A stretch of DNA of 64,000 nt from Blumeriella jaapii (taxonomy: Eukaryota; Ascomycota; Leotiomycetes; Helotiales; Drepanopezizaceae), in assembly GCA_009599575.1 (NCBI GenBank), contig VWND01000007.1, positions 558,001 to 622,000 on the forward strand. Direction: 5' to 3'. The position numbers were made by a program, and so were the translations under genes. Position 1 is the first letter of the stretch; each line of letters starts with the position of its first letter. The notes under the pieces were generated by a model. The model did no database searches, had not been told where the DNA came from, and saw nothing but the letters and a program-made list of their open reading frames with translations. This document shows, one piece after another, positions 10,680 through 23,617 of the stretch.

Positions 10680-12378
10680 TAATAGATGATGCTGTGCTAG
10701 GCTACCTTACTTAGCTAGGTACCTTACTTTGGTTCGTGGGCCTGGTTGCTGGGTTCATCACACGTCTGATCGGCTGTTGCATTTATGAAATCGAATCAAG
10801 GATTTTAAGACGTCTGCAAGCTTGAGATGTTCTTCGAGGTATGTACAGTACTGTACCTTAGGTACTTACTTTTCTCTTCTTACAGTAGCGGAGCACGCTC
10901 AATTCCCGCAACCGTATAACGTACAGTTCAAAATCCGTAAGCTGTACATTGATCTTGTAAAGTTCCTGAACCGCATAATCTGAATTAGCATTTAGGCCCA
11001 AAACTTTACCTTTGGCAGATGCCTAAACGGTGTCTCGTCACGTGATCGCATGTGGCCAAGATGCTTTCTATACCTAAGGTATGATTTATCTCGTACGCAC
11101 TGTACAGTAGGACGAAATAGGCCAGCCTACTCCGGTGCGGTTGGTCAGCGCTTTCTTTAAATGGCGAGAGTTTCAACCTCTGGAAGACTCCTGACATGTA
11201 GTGCTGTAACCCTCTTCTTTCTCTGTTATGTCTCGTTCTCGATCTCCACTGCAACACATGCCCAAATGTCAATCCCAACAAGTTAGACCTTGAAGTCTTC
11301 CAATTCACAGAACTTGACTCAATCAGCGTTCTGTCTTCTACGACCTGGCTAAACCAAGCTTTTGCAGTGCATTCGAGGATCTCGGAGAGGAAGCTCGCAA
11401 GAAGACATCCAGACCAGTCAGAGGAATTTTTCGGTGTTGTTCCAGCACAGGGAGGGCATCGGGATCTTTTGTTTCGGATATGTCGACCTCTACTGCCAGA
11501 CAGAGGGCAAGAATTATGTCTTACAATAAGTTGATGTTAATCCGCGTCGCTCATCCTAAGCGATCTCGGCGAAAAAGATTTCACAGCGACGCTGGAGTTG
11601 ATCAGGTCGTTACACGCAAATACATATAAAGAACCGCAACTCATTCTATTCTCCAACAAACTTCAAATACAACAACGGTTGGATGCGCCAATGTCATCAG
11701 CATTGGCGACATGAGGCAGGAGCTACCTTGGATATGTCACTCATTTCAGAGAGGGTCGTATGGCCAGAAAGCGAATATATGCATTACTCAAATTTGCTTA
11801 GTAGGTGGATAACGAGAGAAAGCAGATGCCTGCCTGAGATCAGGTCTGAAATCTGATTATTGGTAGCTGATAGTTTTTAAAAAGGCGTTGGCTCTTCTCA
11901 AACCTGGCTGTACCCCCGACCACAGAATTCTGCAATGCAAGTGATATTTGGGTTTTATATCATTCCCGAAAAACTCTTCGCAAATTCATGTCATTGAAAC
12001 CCATGTTACCTTATCGAACAACACCAAGAAAAAGTTTGTTTCTCATGAGTGAGGATTATTGATTCATCTACCATCCCATCTATCTACCTATGATTCGCAT
12101 ACAGCACGTAAAGTGTTGCACCAACAAAGGAGTCAAGCTAGACGCACGAGACCAGCCCTATCGTCTGCCAAAGATCCAGACTCAAAAGCTACTCGGGAAA
12201 AAACGGCCTTTGTATAGGCACAAAAGACAAATGGTACATGTTTGGGGTATCGAATGGCAAGTTTCGAGCAGGTGGTGAAGTCAAGGAGGGAAATGAGGAA
12301 GAGAGGCCACGGGCCAACGAATATTTAGTTGAAGTAGAAGTCGCGTGGGAGACGGCGTCGATGAGCGGTCGAGAGATG
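10680..12378. other. Gene-poor stretch, 1.7 kb
   Basis: I found no frame with coding character or recognisable motifs on either strand. It has moderate AT content, with GTAC-type repeats near 10843-10856, 10921 and 11098-11108. It could hold a non-coding transcript or a decayed element, but nothing positive supports either. Confidence 0.5.
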
Positions 12379-15300
12379 TCAGGCAGGCTGAGTCGAGGGC
12401 GATGGCGGGTTGTCCGAAATGGACCGAAGAGATCTATCAAATTTGATCAGGTAAAGTTAATTGATTCATTTCAACTGATGTCAAAGCATACCTCAGATTG
12501 TCTCTTTTCAAATCCTCATTCATCTGATCCAGTTGCTCCAAGGAGATTTTAGCTTTCGCTATCTACACACGTTCGAAAGTTATCCGTTAGTGATTCAGTC
12601 CTTCATTTGTGTCTTTCGCGACCAGGAATCAACGGGGAAGTATTAAAAAGTGCAGGAGAGGACGTGGTGAAAGGACAAAAATTAGGAGAGGGTTGTCGAA
12701 CCGATGCCAACGCGGCTGATGAACTATCATGCTCACCTCCCGCCTTCACTTCAGGAATATCGTCGCTTTCTTGAGCATATCGACTCGACGCTAAGCCGGG
12801 TGGTTTAGGCGCAATCGGGAACTGTGCGGTAGTTGCGGTACCACTTTTTGTCTGTACACGAGGTTAGTGAATGGCCACAGATAATTTTAAATTTGATTAC
12901 CTTGGCTTCCGCAAGTTCAGCATCCTTCACTTTTAACAAAGCCTCGAGCTCCATCGTCCGTGCTTCCAGGTCCGCAGTCTTCTTATTTGCCTCCTCGACC
13001 ATCTCTGTCATTGATTCGTGCATATCTTTGAAATCGTTACGGCTCTCTGCCTTCTGTCTCTCGAGCTCAGCATTTAACTTTTCCAAAGATGCTTTAGTGG
13101 CGAGGTGCTCTTCAGTAGCCTTTGCTGATTCCTGCTGAGCAGTCATCAAAGCTGCTAGATGTTGATCCTTCAAGATTTGTAGCTCTTTTCGTAACGCATC
13201 CGCCTCCGACGTGTCTGATCGCTTTTTCATTGCAGAATCAAGCTCGGCTTGAGCTTCGGCCTTTGCCATCTTTTCCATGGCTAAACTTTCCTTCAATGCA
13301 TCGAGTTCATTTCGGGCTTTCAAATACTCTGCATTTATCTTGGAAATCTCAGCCTGAAGAGCAGATTCGGCGTGCTAATTGCGGTTAGCTTTACGATGGA
13401 GCAAAAGCTATCGCATGCCTTACCTTAAGAGCCTTTGCATCAGATAGCGCGGTTTCTTGATCTGCGGCATGCTGCTTGGAAAGACTAGCGATGGCTTCTG
13501 CATGAGAAGCTTGAAGCTTTTCAAGCTCCGTCAAGTGGCTCGCCTCGATTTGTTGCTTCAAAGAGGCTAGAGCTTCAGCATGACCTTTTTCAATCTGCTC
13601 GAGCTTAGAGGTGTGGATAGCACTCTGGGCAGTGATGGCCCTGTCGTGAGCATCATTTAAACTCTTTGCCTGTGCAATGCAAATTAGCAGGTGCTCTCAA
13701 TGAATCGACTGCGGATGATATAGTTCGACGTATTAGCAGAACGCAAGCAGGAAAGATTCTTACATGTGTTTCCTTCAACTCCCCGATGAGCTTCTGATGC
13801 TCCTTCTCCTTGTTGTCCAGGTCAACGACAATAGCAGCATGATCTTGCTTAACCTTCTCCAATTGCGTGGCGTGATTGTCAATGGCATCGGCATGAGATT
13901 TAATGAGCTCTTCGTGCTTGGCACGAAGAGCCTCAAGCTTGCCAGCGTGAGATGTGGAAGCATCTTCGAGCGACTTGGTAAGGCTTTGGTGCTTCACCTT
14001 GAGATCTTCATATTCTTCTCTAATCCCCGAGTTTCCCTGCAAGGCGTCGATCTCAGCTTGATAGTCAGTTGAGATCGTCTCAAGTTCCTTTCGATGTCTC
14101 TCGTCCAGTGTAGAAATTTCATTGACCTTCTCCTCGAGACTCTTCGCGGTAGAACGAAGTTCAGCAGTGACTTTGGCGTGCAACTCGGCTTTGCTCTTTC
14201 CATCTGCATCAGACGTCTCTAGCTTCTTCTGAAGACTCGTAACCTCTTCCTTGGCCTTAGCTAGCTCTATCTGGGCGGTTGCCAATGCTTCCTCATCCGC
14301 TACGCTCTTGGCTTGTAAAGCCGCCAATGATTTCGTTGCCGAAGCCAATTCCTTCTTTGCAGAAGATAGCTGCTTCTCTGTCGTCTCTAACTTGGCTTTA
14401 AGTTCCTCGATTTCCTGTGCCAAATGTGTCGATGAAGCGGATTCCGTCTCGGTTTTCTCTTTCAGGCTCCCAAGCTCAGCCTCAAGTTTTGACACCTTGG
14501 CGGCCGACTCTGTCAGATGACTTTCGTACTTTTTCTTGTGCTCGGCTTCAAGAGCGGCCTGCGCAGATGTAGCTTCATCGATCTTTTTATGAAGCCCGGC
14601 AATCGTAGCTTCGTACTGCTGAGTCAGATCAGCAATCTGCTTTTCGTAAGTGGCGGTCGTTCCGGCTGATCCTTTAGCGAGGGCTACCGAGTGTGCCGTT
14701 TTCAGAGCTGCTAGAGCCGTTTCTTGCTCATCGGCTAAAGACTGTTTCAAATTGCTCAGATTCTGCTCGTACTCTGCCTTAAGAGTTTCCGATGCCGAGT
14801 TCTAGAGGATCGGATTAGTACGTTCTTTAAAACAAATTACGAAAACAATGAGATCTAGAGTATCATTACGACGTTTGTGATGAGGATAGAGAAATGGTTC
14901 TCGACTTACGGCATCTGCAATCTGAGATTTCAATGCTGCGATCTCGGCATCCTTCTCCGAAGCGGCATCAGTAGCAGACTGATGGGCTCTCTTCACGCTC
15001 TCGAACTCGGTGTTAAGTGCTTCCAATGCCGATGTGTGCTCAGCCTTGAGTTTCTCCAAGGCCCCAGCTGTCTCTGAAGCACCCTTCGAAGAAGCTGCCT
15101 TTTGTGCCTCCTCGATGGCTTGCAAGGATGACTTTTGAGCTTTTTTCGCGTCCACCAGTTGTGCCTCCAGTTCCTCGATATCAGCCTTATGCTTTGCGTG
15201 CAACTTCTCGACAATCTCACTGTGCTGGGTCTTAATGTTCCCCTCCGCCTCGATAACTCGCTTAGCTTCCCTTTCTATTTGTGTGCCGAGTTCCAACAGC

Positions 15301-16151
15301 TTTGACTGTGAGGATGAGATCTCTGCCTTTAGCTCCTCGACGCGAGATTCGCTATCCTCTAGCTTCGCTTTCAAATCTTCAATTTCCTTCGTGGATGTTG
15401 ACAATCCGTTACTCATAGGCCGGACCATCGAGGATTTTGTAGCAGGTGGCCCAGCAACAGCAGAAAGACGTTTTTTTGCGTCGGTCGTGGTTGAAGAGCT
15501 GGCAGGCTTGGGGGCAAGAGCAGATCTGCTAGCTGTAGTGCTTCCGACTCCCGATGTTCGAGTACTGCTGGTTGTGGTAGGCTTGACAACAGGCTTAGGG
15601 CTCAACGAGCTTACTGAAGTGGTTGGCTTTCGCGTCGTCGAAGTAGATGATGAACTGTTGGCTCGTTTTTCCGCAAGTGTCTCTGTCTTGGGAGCTAGAG
15701 ATGTTCTACGGGCGGCGGCAGCCAGTGGCTTTTTCTTCTCGTCGCCGGAGCCTCCAACCGAGGGCTGTGAGCGATGGCTTGAGCTGGAGGACGTAGGGGC
15801 AGTGGCGTTACTTGCTGGCTTCCGGGCACCCGTTGAAATCGACGCACGAGTTGGGGGTTTGGAGAGACCGCCGGTAGCAATGCGACTAGAAGATGAAGCT
15901 GTGGGTTTTGTTCCAGTAGCTGTCGCCGAGGTGGCTGGACGCTTCACGAGGCCACGCTTGGGAGGGATATTCTCCTTCGTTCCACTCTCCTTCGTACCAT
16001 TCTCCTTTGCCGAGGATACCTTCTCGGTTTCGGTGTCGACTTCAGACGTAAGGCCAGGCGTCTCCTCGCCCGACTGGATGTCCATTTCCGAAGCTGAAGG
16101 GACTTCCTCGTGTTGTAAGACCTCTGGAGTATGAGTTTCGACGTCCGCCAT
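12379..16151 (-). CDS. Long coiled-coil protein with Ser/Thr-rich basic N-terminus
   Basis: Seven exons (minus): 14910-16151, 13764-14801, 13424-13669, 12901-13374, 12737-12851, 12492-12558 and 12379-12433. All junctions have GT-AG ends and keep frame, giving 1078 residues. Residues 1-245 are disordered, Ser/Thr/Pro/Lys-rich and basic, a composition seen in microtubule-associated proteins. Residues 250-1000 are almost continuous heptad coiled coil rich in Lys, Glu, Ala and Leu. The tail has a Pro-rich linker and a short final helix. Two KEN tripeptides lie at residues 49-51 and 59-61. Similar proteins are often annotated in fungi as M-protein-repeat or myosin-like coiled-coil proteins. A cytoskeletal or spindle role is inference only. 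Confidence 0.85.
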
Positions 16152-16819
16152 CTTGCTGATAGTCCAGAATAGGTCGGTGGGTTTATGGGGAATTTTTATG
16201 CTACCCGGCTGTCTCGAAACTGCAGACAGAGAAGAAATCGTTAGCAGTGAATACTTCGACACGTCACACGCGACCAATGGATGGAGGCCGGGTTAACGGC
16301 AATGCATGCAGGCAGCGAGCGCCCGTTCTCGGGACCCTTAACTTACAACGGTTGTATGTGGTCTGGCTGGACCAGAGAAGTTCGCACCGAGCCTGTGAGT
16401 CGCGTACAAAAGCGCCTCGATGCTTGAGAAGTTGAGGAACATACACGATCTGGGGCTCTGATTCGGAGGGAGCCAAACGAGAAAGGAGAGGGTTGGAACT
16501 CAATCCAGGAGACAATTTCAAAATTCGCGGCGCCGCTGCTCGATCTAAGCGCCAAGCCACTAGCCCGTGCAGATAGCTGCTGTACAGTGTGCATACACAG
16601 TATACATGTACACATGTATTGTATGTATGTACAGTAGCTTCACACTTTCGTCGCCCAGTGTCTTTCAGAAAATGCATCTTTCCATCCTCGATACCTCCGT
16701 CAATTATCAAAGCATTTCGCCAAAGGCTCGGGCACGTCGCGGGTGAGGCAAAAGGTGAGCTATATTATGGATCATGCAGAGCGCTTGTAGGCTCGTCTTT
16801 ACACTGAGCAGATACCTGA
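16152..16819. other. Intergenic region between two minus-strand genes
   Basis: It contains the 5' leader of the coiled-coil gene and the 3' region of the rhodopsin-domain gene. Repeats of the GTAC type and TGTAC/GTATGT runs lie at about 16580-16640. No gene was seen. Confidence 0.5.
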
Positions 16820-18225
16820 TCATCTCATAGTGCTCTGGAAGATTAAATCCTTCTCACTCCCCATCTCGCTCTTTCGGTCAACGTCCTGTGTCATGCAAAT
16901 ACTCGTGGTTACAAAAATATCGCCTCGCTCAACATCTTTGACCCTCGAGTTCTCATTCCCGACGCAGTCGGTCCTCACTGCCGGCTTCGTCCCCACAGCC
17001 CTTCGATCGGCGTGAACATCGTCAAGCGGCATCGGCTCGCCCATGTGCGTCTCGTATGATTTGGAGGGATTGGTGGATAGGAATCTGGGGAATAATTGAG
17101 AGAAGATCGGCTTCATGGTTGGCATACAGGCACACGTTATACCCAAGGTTATCTCCAGCGCGGAGTACAAAGATGACATGCTGGTATCCCCTGACTTCGT
17201 TAGTAACTCTGCTTGTTTCCCTCGGGATATCTCGATGTGTCCTACATTTACGAGTTTGGGACCTATTTAACACAACCAGGCTGTGAAGTCGTAGAATACT
17301 GACTAGACATACACTGTTCGAGGCATCAGTACCACACCTTGGATATGTAGAGTGACTGTACTCACAATGCGCCAATCGCAAACACGCCAATCAAGCCTGC
17401 TTTCTGTTTGCAGGGCAGCTTCAGACTATATAGTGCGGGCATAGGGAGAGCCAGAACGAGTATGTCGGTAGCGATATTGAGCGCGGCAAGGCTGAACCAG
17501 AAATTAACGATGCTCACACATCGCGTTCCTATGCAGAAGGTTAATTCACTACTCATTCAACATCTCAGGATCCGAGGGAGCATGAAGCCGACATGGATGT
17601 TCACCTCCCATGTTCCTGGGGGCACAATTTCGGTGTATACTAACCGGGCGCGGGTTCGACTCTCCAGAAGCCATCAATCGGCGTACATTGAAAAATTGAA
17701 GCGATTATCCCAGAAATGCCCAGGGCGCTGACGAGTGCAAGAGAAGCCCAGCACGCACGTCTCATCGACCTTGCAGGAAAGATGCGCAAATATTGCAAGA
17801 CGATGGATGTCTTGATAAACGCCAGAGAGGTGACGTAAGATAGGATGGTGACCCAGAGGTACTGTAAGTTGTTAGCATGGCCTCTTGTTAGAGGAACTCT
17901 GACCCGTGCCTTCAAGGCCTTTTCATTCCTCGCTGTGGGCACATGCGAACTGGGCTTTTTCCCTCTCACCGCATCCTCTTTGGTCATTACGAAGACGGTA
18001 CCAGCGGCGGCGACCTGGGAGTAGTCAGATATCTTACCACCAAGGCCTATCAGACTAACTTACCCAAGCCATTACTATGGTGACATCGTCAGCCCCAGCG
18101 TTCTTCACGTACCGCAGTCTCGCAACAAGCCTGACAATTACAGAAATCGTAGCAAGGCAAAGGAATGTAACAATGACTGGAACTAGATTCGGTCCAGGGG
18201 ATTCTATTTCATCGTGATCGGCCAT
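16820..18225 (-). CDS. Fungal rhodopsin-domain integral membrane protein
   Basis: Six exons (minus): 18064-18225, 17904-18014, 17645-17861, 17366-17528, 17252-17313 and 16820-17190, giving 361 residues. Splice joins restore family motifs: ATG 18225 leads into a first helix and an RYVKNAGADD segment, followed by YLWVTILSYVTSL, QCTPIDGFW, ALNIATDILVLALPMP and ITCACMPTMKPIF. That order is characteristic of the large ascomycete seven-helix family related to PTH11-type receptors without a CFEM domain. Location is presumably a cell membrane; ligand and signalling are unknown. The intron at 17191-17251 has a textbook TACTAAC branch site. I used the AG directly after that branch site (GTCAG) because it alone restores the frame. 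The C-terminal 80 residues are polar and probably cytosolic. Confidence 0.9.
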
Positions 18226-21200
18226 CGTAGAAGGCCAGGTCTCGCAAAGTATCCAGCTGAGGTTGACCAGACTGCCAGAACTCAAGAGTCTAGTCCAACC
18301 GTCGGACTTTCGTCGTGGAAGCATTGCGTATATGACCCCCTACCAAACTTACCCTGTCACCAGATGCGGAGTATAATCTTGCCTACCCTGGGCTAAGAAG
18401 TCGCGGGGCAAAGCCTAAATCCTGCTCCTTATTTTCCCAGGTGTCATGTCTTCTTTCTGGGCCAAATGACCGGCCCATTGATTCCAATGCCTCAAAAGAG
18501 TGGGGCCATGGAAAGCATGGCTCTACACTCAAGTGTGCCTAACGCTAGGTGACAGAATTCATGCCTGCACGAGTGAGTTGGAAACGATTGTGTAGGAAGT
18601 ACTGTACTGTATGTAGGCATAAAAAGAGTTCCACTAAGTCCGACCCAGACCTCATACACGCCATTCGAGAAAAGCTAGGTTTTTTCATACACGAGGGTAC
18701 GTACCACTTACCAGCCTAGCTTGAACGACTACGGTACTTGTGCGAAATAATGGTGATTCGACATCCATTCCTTGCTATATTATAAGGGGGTATTTGCAAG
18801 GGCATCATCTGACAAAAGAAAGCAGCTTTGCCAAGTGTCTAATAAAGCAAGGATTTACATATTATGGCTCGCAGTCTTGGAGTGGCAGGGGGAGAAACAC
18901 AGTACAGAACGCAAGACAGCTACGAGATCTAATGAAAGCTGTAATTACCGCAGATGGATTGTTTCCACAGCGGGAGATTCAGGATTCTGCTGAATTGTCT
19001 GCCACTTCAGTGGTGAGCCACTAATTACCCTGCACACCTCCGTATCCCCTCGTTAAAATTTCTGTAAATCAAGACCAAAGGATTCCATAAAGCCTGTTTA
19101 ATGATAAGGTACATATGGATCGAGTAGGTTTACTGAGTGATACGTTCTCAAGATGATGTTACTTTCTAAAGATGACACCCGTCTAAGTGCTAGATCACTC
19201 TGACCAGGAGTATTGATTGCTTCAAAACTCAGATGTATTCAAGTGTAACTCGGCATTAACTACGACGTGAAGCTAAGGATAACAAAGATACTATTAGCAG
19301 ACTGTAAATACCAAACATAAACCGAGAAACTTCGAGTGATGTTCCCGCCGCGAGAACCTTCGGTAAGGTTACAGTACAGAACACGACTCGCAAGGTTTGA
19401 GACACCCGTTCAGCTGCATGAGATGCCGGCCTTGACACTCTGCATCACGGGGTGCCACAACCAATTTTGGGTGGTTATCCGAACATCAGCTTGTGCATTT
19501 ACTTTTCAAAAGCCACCAAGAACGGATGAAGTGCGACGGTCCGAGCTGAGTGTTGTGGACGATCGACGATGGCATTCGGCTAACACGAGAACAAGACACC
19601 TCGCCACAGAGTGAAACAAGTTCAAAAGGTAAAAAGGTCGTAGAGACCAACGAAATGACTCAACACCGTGACCGTAGCACAGTACACTTGGATGCTAGGC
19701 GAGCAAATTATTGCAGATTGTATTGTCCTTCCCTATATCGTACGGACGGAGTAAACAGACTCTCGACTTCCACATCGCGTGCAGTAAGCCTCAAAGTATA
19801 TTGCGGCGTTGCATGATGAGAAACTTCATCACAGTAACCCATCACCGAACCTACTGTACTGTACGTGATAGAGTTTACCAAAACGGATCAAAAAGAAAAT
19901 TTCAAGACTTGCCAAGAGCAAGCGCAGGGTGCTTGCACTCCGCAGGCTCCGTACAATGTACATAACACAGAGTAAGTACACTTTCCGAAGACATTTGAGG
20001 GTAACTCGCCCCTCTCCCCAAACTACACAGCACAGTAGGGTGCAGAGTTAAAATCATGTTTCCTCGGCATTCTGCCGGGGTTGAACCCTGAAATAATCGC
20101 CACAGCTGTCATGTCAGATGTTTTGTAATAATTCAAAGCACGAGCCAGAGAAGTTTCCCTGCGAGCGGGCATACATTTAAGGCGAAGAGGAAACAAACAA
20201 GGAAGGCATAAGGAGACATGTGTCTGAACGTGTAATAGGTACTGGGAATCCAGCTGACTGGTAGCACTAGTAGGTGGAAAGAGTCCAATCGGAAATCCTA
20301 GAATTGCTACTACAGCACTGTGAAAGTACTTGGAAGGAAAGTGAACAAGGAAATTGGGATCAATTTCTCTTCTGGCCGCAGGATGTGAATGGAATGACGT
20401 GCTTATCAAGCTACCAATAGTAGCACTAGCTACAGTACCACTTATTCCAAATGCATGCTCGGGACTGCGATTGCAAGGCTTGGTCTTTCCTAGCTTCTGC
20501 ATTGCTCGGAAGCATGGCCGCTAGGAGATGATACCGTTTAAAGTCAGAAGGGGCAAAGCCACCTCAGCCTCCCGAAGGGCACAGGACGTGCCAAGCTATG
20601 TATTTTTATAAACCAAAGAAGCCTTCCAAAATGCATTTATGTAAGGGAAATCTTTCGGCCACTAGGCCCACTATTTGAGGGTTATTTTCTATCCCGGAAT
20701 GGTTGTTTATGATGTTTCTGAAGTGGCCTTCGATAGTTTTAAAAAACACAAAGTCTTTACGTACTAAAAACGTAAAAACCATGATTAAGGAAAATCTTTT
20801 TGAATACGCACATCACGGGGTTTTCATCCCGCGGTATCTCAGCATTTTTAAATTTGTTAAAAGCATTTTCAAGACTTCGAAGATAAGCGACACCGAATTG
20901 TTCCTCGAAGGTTTTTTTCTATACACCGATATACAGTAACTGCTTGCAGCCATTCGAAGTATTTTTCACAAACAAAATTTCCTTCCTCAAGAATGCTATC
21001 AATCAAATCGGTCATGGTAAAGCGGTTAGTCGAAAGCGCTGTACCGGGTTTTCGAGAATCGAGCTCACGATTTCTATTTTCGCTTTTTCCTTTTGATATA
21101 ATCATTTGAACTTCTTAGAAAAAATGCTTTCCTTAAAAGAATCGTAGAAATATGCGTAATCGAAAAAAAATGCTCGGATCGCCGGTAAATTTTTTTTCCC

Positions 21201-21992
21201 GAAGTCGCTAGGACACCTACGTAGAAGGAAACTTATGATATCTTGAAGGAAGTCTGCAGAGAAAAAACGTGGATAATAAAACAACAAGTGTAGCAAAATA
21301 AGCATTTGAGTAGCAGATCTCGAAATGTAAAAAGGCTCAAGAAAGAATCTTTTAGAGAAACGGCGAATACTTAGAAGCAAAGGAGATTATACAGCTTGGA
21401 CGTTGATTGCCCAGAAGGACTTTGAGGCAGCAAGCAGCAAGCAGGGGACAAAACAAAACGAAGATCTCGAGGGATGCCTGAATTTGCGTAACTGTGGCAA
21501 GCTTGATACTGAACACAAGCACCGTTGACGCATCAATTTTCAAGTCTAAAAGTTGCAGGTATAGTCATGACCACGTGAAAGCCTATGAGCAGGAGATATT
21601 ATTTAGTTAAGAAGGAAGAAAAAAGATGAATTACAAAATGGTTTATGAAGAAATCACACGCTTACCTTTCCATGCAGGAAACCCCATGTTGAGAACAAGC
21701 AAGCGCAAGTAAAAGAAGCATCAAAATTGTAGACTGCTCACCAACAGAGAGGGTATCTGGGTATCGTCTGTCCGTCAATGGAAGCAGTCCGTACGTAAGA
21801 GGGGTATTCGAGAGAAAGTAAAACCTCCACCACAGAACCAACCAGATGTACGACTATCCTGTCCTGTTCGTTGTGATTCCAAACCCCAGCATTACACACT
21901 TCCCCCCCTGTATTATTTAATCGTGTCGGCCATGAAACAAAACGCCAATGCAAGAGACACAGGAGACGAAGATTGCCACGATCGGGATATTC
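18226..21992. other. AT-rich gene-poor block, 3.8 kb
   Basis: No gene could be supported. Composition becomes strongly AT-rich at about 20600-21650, unlike flanking genes. Several short open frames on both strands have no family motif and look like chance. GTAC-type repeats occur near 18598-18612 and 19852-19865. A decayed transposon would be a reasonable guess, but I see no terminal repeats or transposase remnants. Confidence 0.5.
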
Positions 21993-22851
21993 TCAAGCAG
22001 GGGTTGGTGCGGCTGGAGTAGCAGATGGAGCGGCAGAGGCTGGGATCGGGGCCTGTTAAAAATTAGTATGTTGTTGTCCAAATGCTGGGCGGGAAGAAGT
22101 GGGATTTTAATCGACTTTCAGTGACATCGGGAAAAAATAATTTGGAATTGTACATACCACGACCGGCTCTTCCTTCTTGGCCTCTGGCTTAGCATCTGGG
22201 GTTGCTAAAGAGATATCAGCGCGAGAATGTTTGCATTCGGTCTGTGTGCTTACGGGCAGTCTCGACCTTCGCGGGTTCAGCAGGAGCTGGGGTCTCGGTC
22301 TTTGGGGCCTCAACGATTGGAGCAACAGGGTTTGCGCCTGGAGCGGGCTCTTCGACTTTAGGAGCGACTGCCTCGGGCTTGGCTGTAGCTAGGGAAGGAG
22401 GATGTCAGCAGACAAGCAGAAGGGTCGGATACGAGACGGTGCTTACGAGCAGTTGCAGGAGCTGCCAGGGCTGCGGCGGTGGTCTCAGTAGGAGCGACGC
22501 CGTTCGTAGCTGTCTCGGTGGGTTTGGCGGCCTCCGTTGGCTTCTTCTCGGTCTTCTCCTTTTTTCCCTTGCCCTTGAGCAGGCCCTTGAGCTTGGCCTT
22601 CAGCTCCGCGAAAGCATTCGGTGCTGCGTAGATGCGACCACGTTAGCAGATGTACCTATTGGCGTGTGGCAGAGCATGGCACATGTGCCCGAAGAGCTCT
22701 ACTTATTATGACAGGGTGGTGTAGCTGATGGCATGTCCGGTAACAACCCAGGACGCTGGAGAACTTGCTGCCCGTGTATTGCACATTTGGAGGAGCAGGT
22801 GAGGTGAGAGAGGAGGCAGGTTGATTATCGAGACTTACGAATACCAGGCAT
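21993..22851 (-). CDS. Small Pro/Ala/Lys/Glu-rich protein, five exons
   Basis: Exons (minus): 22839-22851, 22447-22623, 22254-22382, 22158-22204 and 21993-22052, giving 141 residues. Exon 1 codes for only four and a third codons. All junctions are GT-AG and in frame, and the joined sequence is compositionally uniform, which is why I trust the model. Residues 6-30 are a short basic helix (AELKAKLKGLLKGK). The rest is a repetitive acidic and proline-rich chain of Lys, Glu, Pro, Ala and Thr. Similar low-complexity small proteins occur in other filamentous ascomycetes without known function. Exon 3 has two acceptors 6 nt apart (exon start 22382 or 22388), so the protein may vary by two residues. 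Confidence 0.78.
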
Positions 22852-23617
22852 TTTGGAGGATCAAAGGGATGTTGATGTTGAAGGTCAAGGAGGCGATATT
22901 GGATATCGGGTAAGGTCGAAGAAAGACACTCGAGGAACGAGTACGATGTAAAGAAGAGGTGATAGAAGTCAAGTGAGCCAGGACTTCTATTTAAAGCTAG
23001 AGCTGGAACCCCGGGCGCCAAGGCGGTACGGTACCACCTGGAGCGTGCACCCAAGCACTTAAGGCCGGGGACAGGACCCATAAAAACCATCACACCTTAG
23101 TTGAGTACTTACATACCTCTACAATACCTGTAACTTTGGACCGCTTTCTCGCGATTGTGGACCGGGTCGACTTCGAATCATTCTCTGGCCCACAATTTCA
23201 CTTTGGCCACATACCAACAAGCTCAGTCGACGCGAATTGCGGAGTTTGGTGTGAAGCTGTTGGAATTGTTGATACGCCGCCCATCAGCTCACTAGTTTGA
23301 TCAGATTTATCACGCCCGGGATGGGGAAGGGTGTCACGCGCATGTCACATCCAATCCCGGGAGATGATCGTTGCATTAAACGTTTTCTGAAAACGCACAT
23401 GATTCACATCTCCTCTGCATTATCGCCATCAGTCGTCGCTATTGACCGGAATTGCTTGGACGAGAATGAGGGATCCGAAAAAGGCGCTAGCAACCTGACG
23501 TATGGCAAGAGTCGGTATGAAGTGATGCGTGCACCATTTGTGCCCAGAAGTTCTGCCAACGCCAACGCCAACGCCATGCTCAAATTCATGATCTTTGCGT
23601 CTCGAGTCTGGACTGTC
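22852..23617. other. Intergenic region, 0.77 kb
   Basis: Promoter side of the small Pro/Ala-rich gene and 3' side of the PTPA gene. A short CGCCAA tandem lies at about 23558-23576. No gene was seen. Confidence 0.5.

Noticed and set aside
17640..17670. tRNA T-loop-like string gggttcgac
   Set aside because: It is inside an exon-intron border of the rhodopsin-domain gene and no cloverleaf can be drawn around it.
20703..20939. Phe/Lys-rich short frame in the AT-rich island
   Set aside because: Expected from AT-rich sequence; no motif or neighbours to support it.
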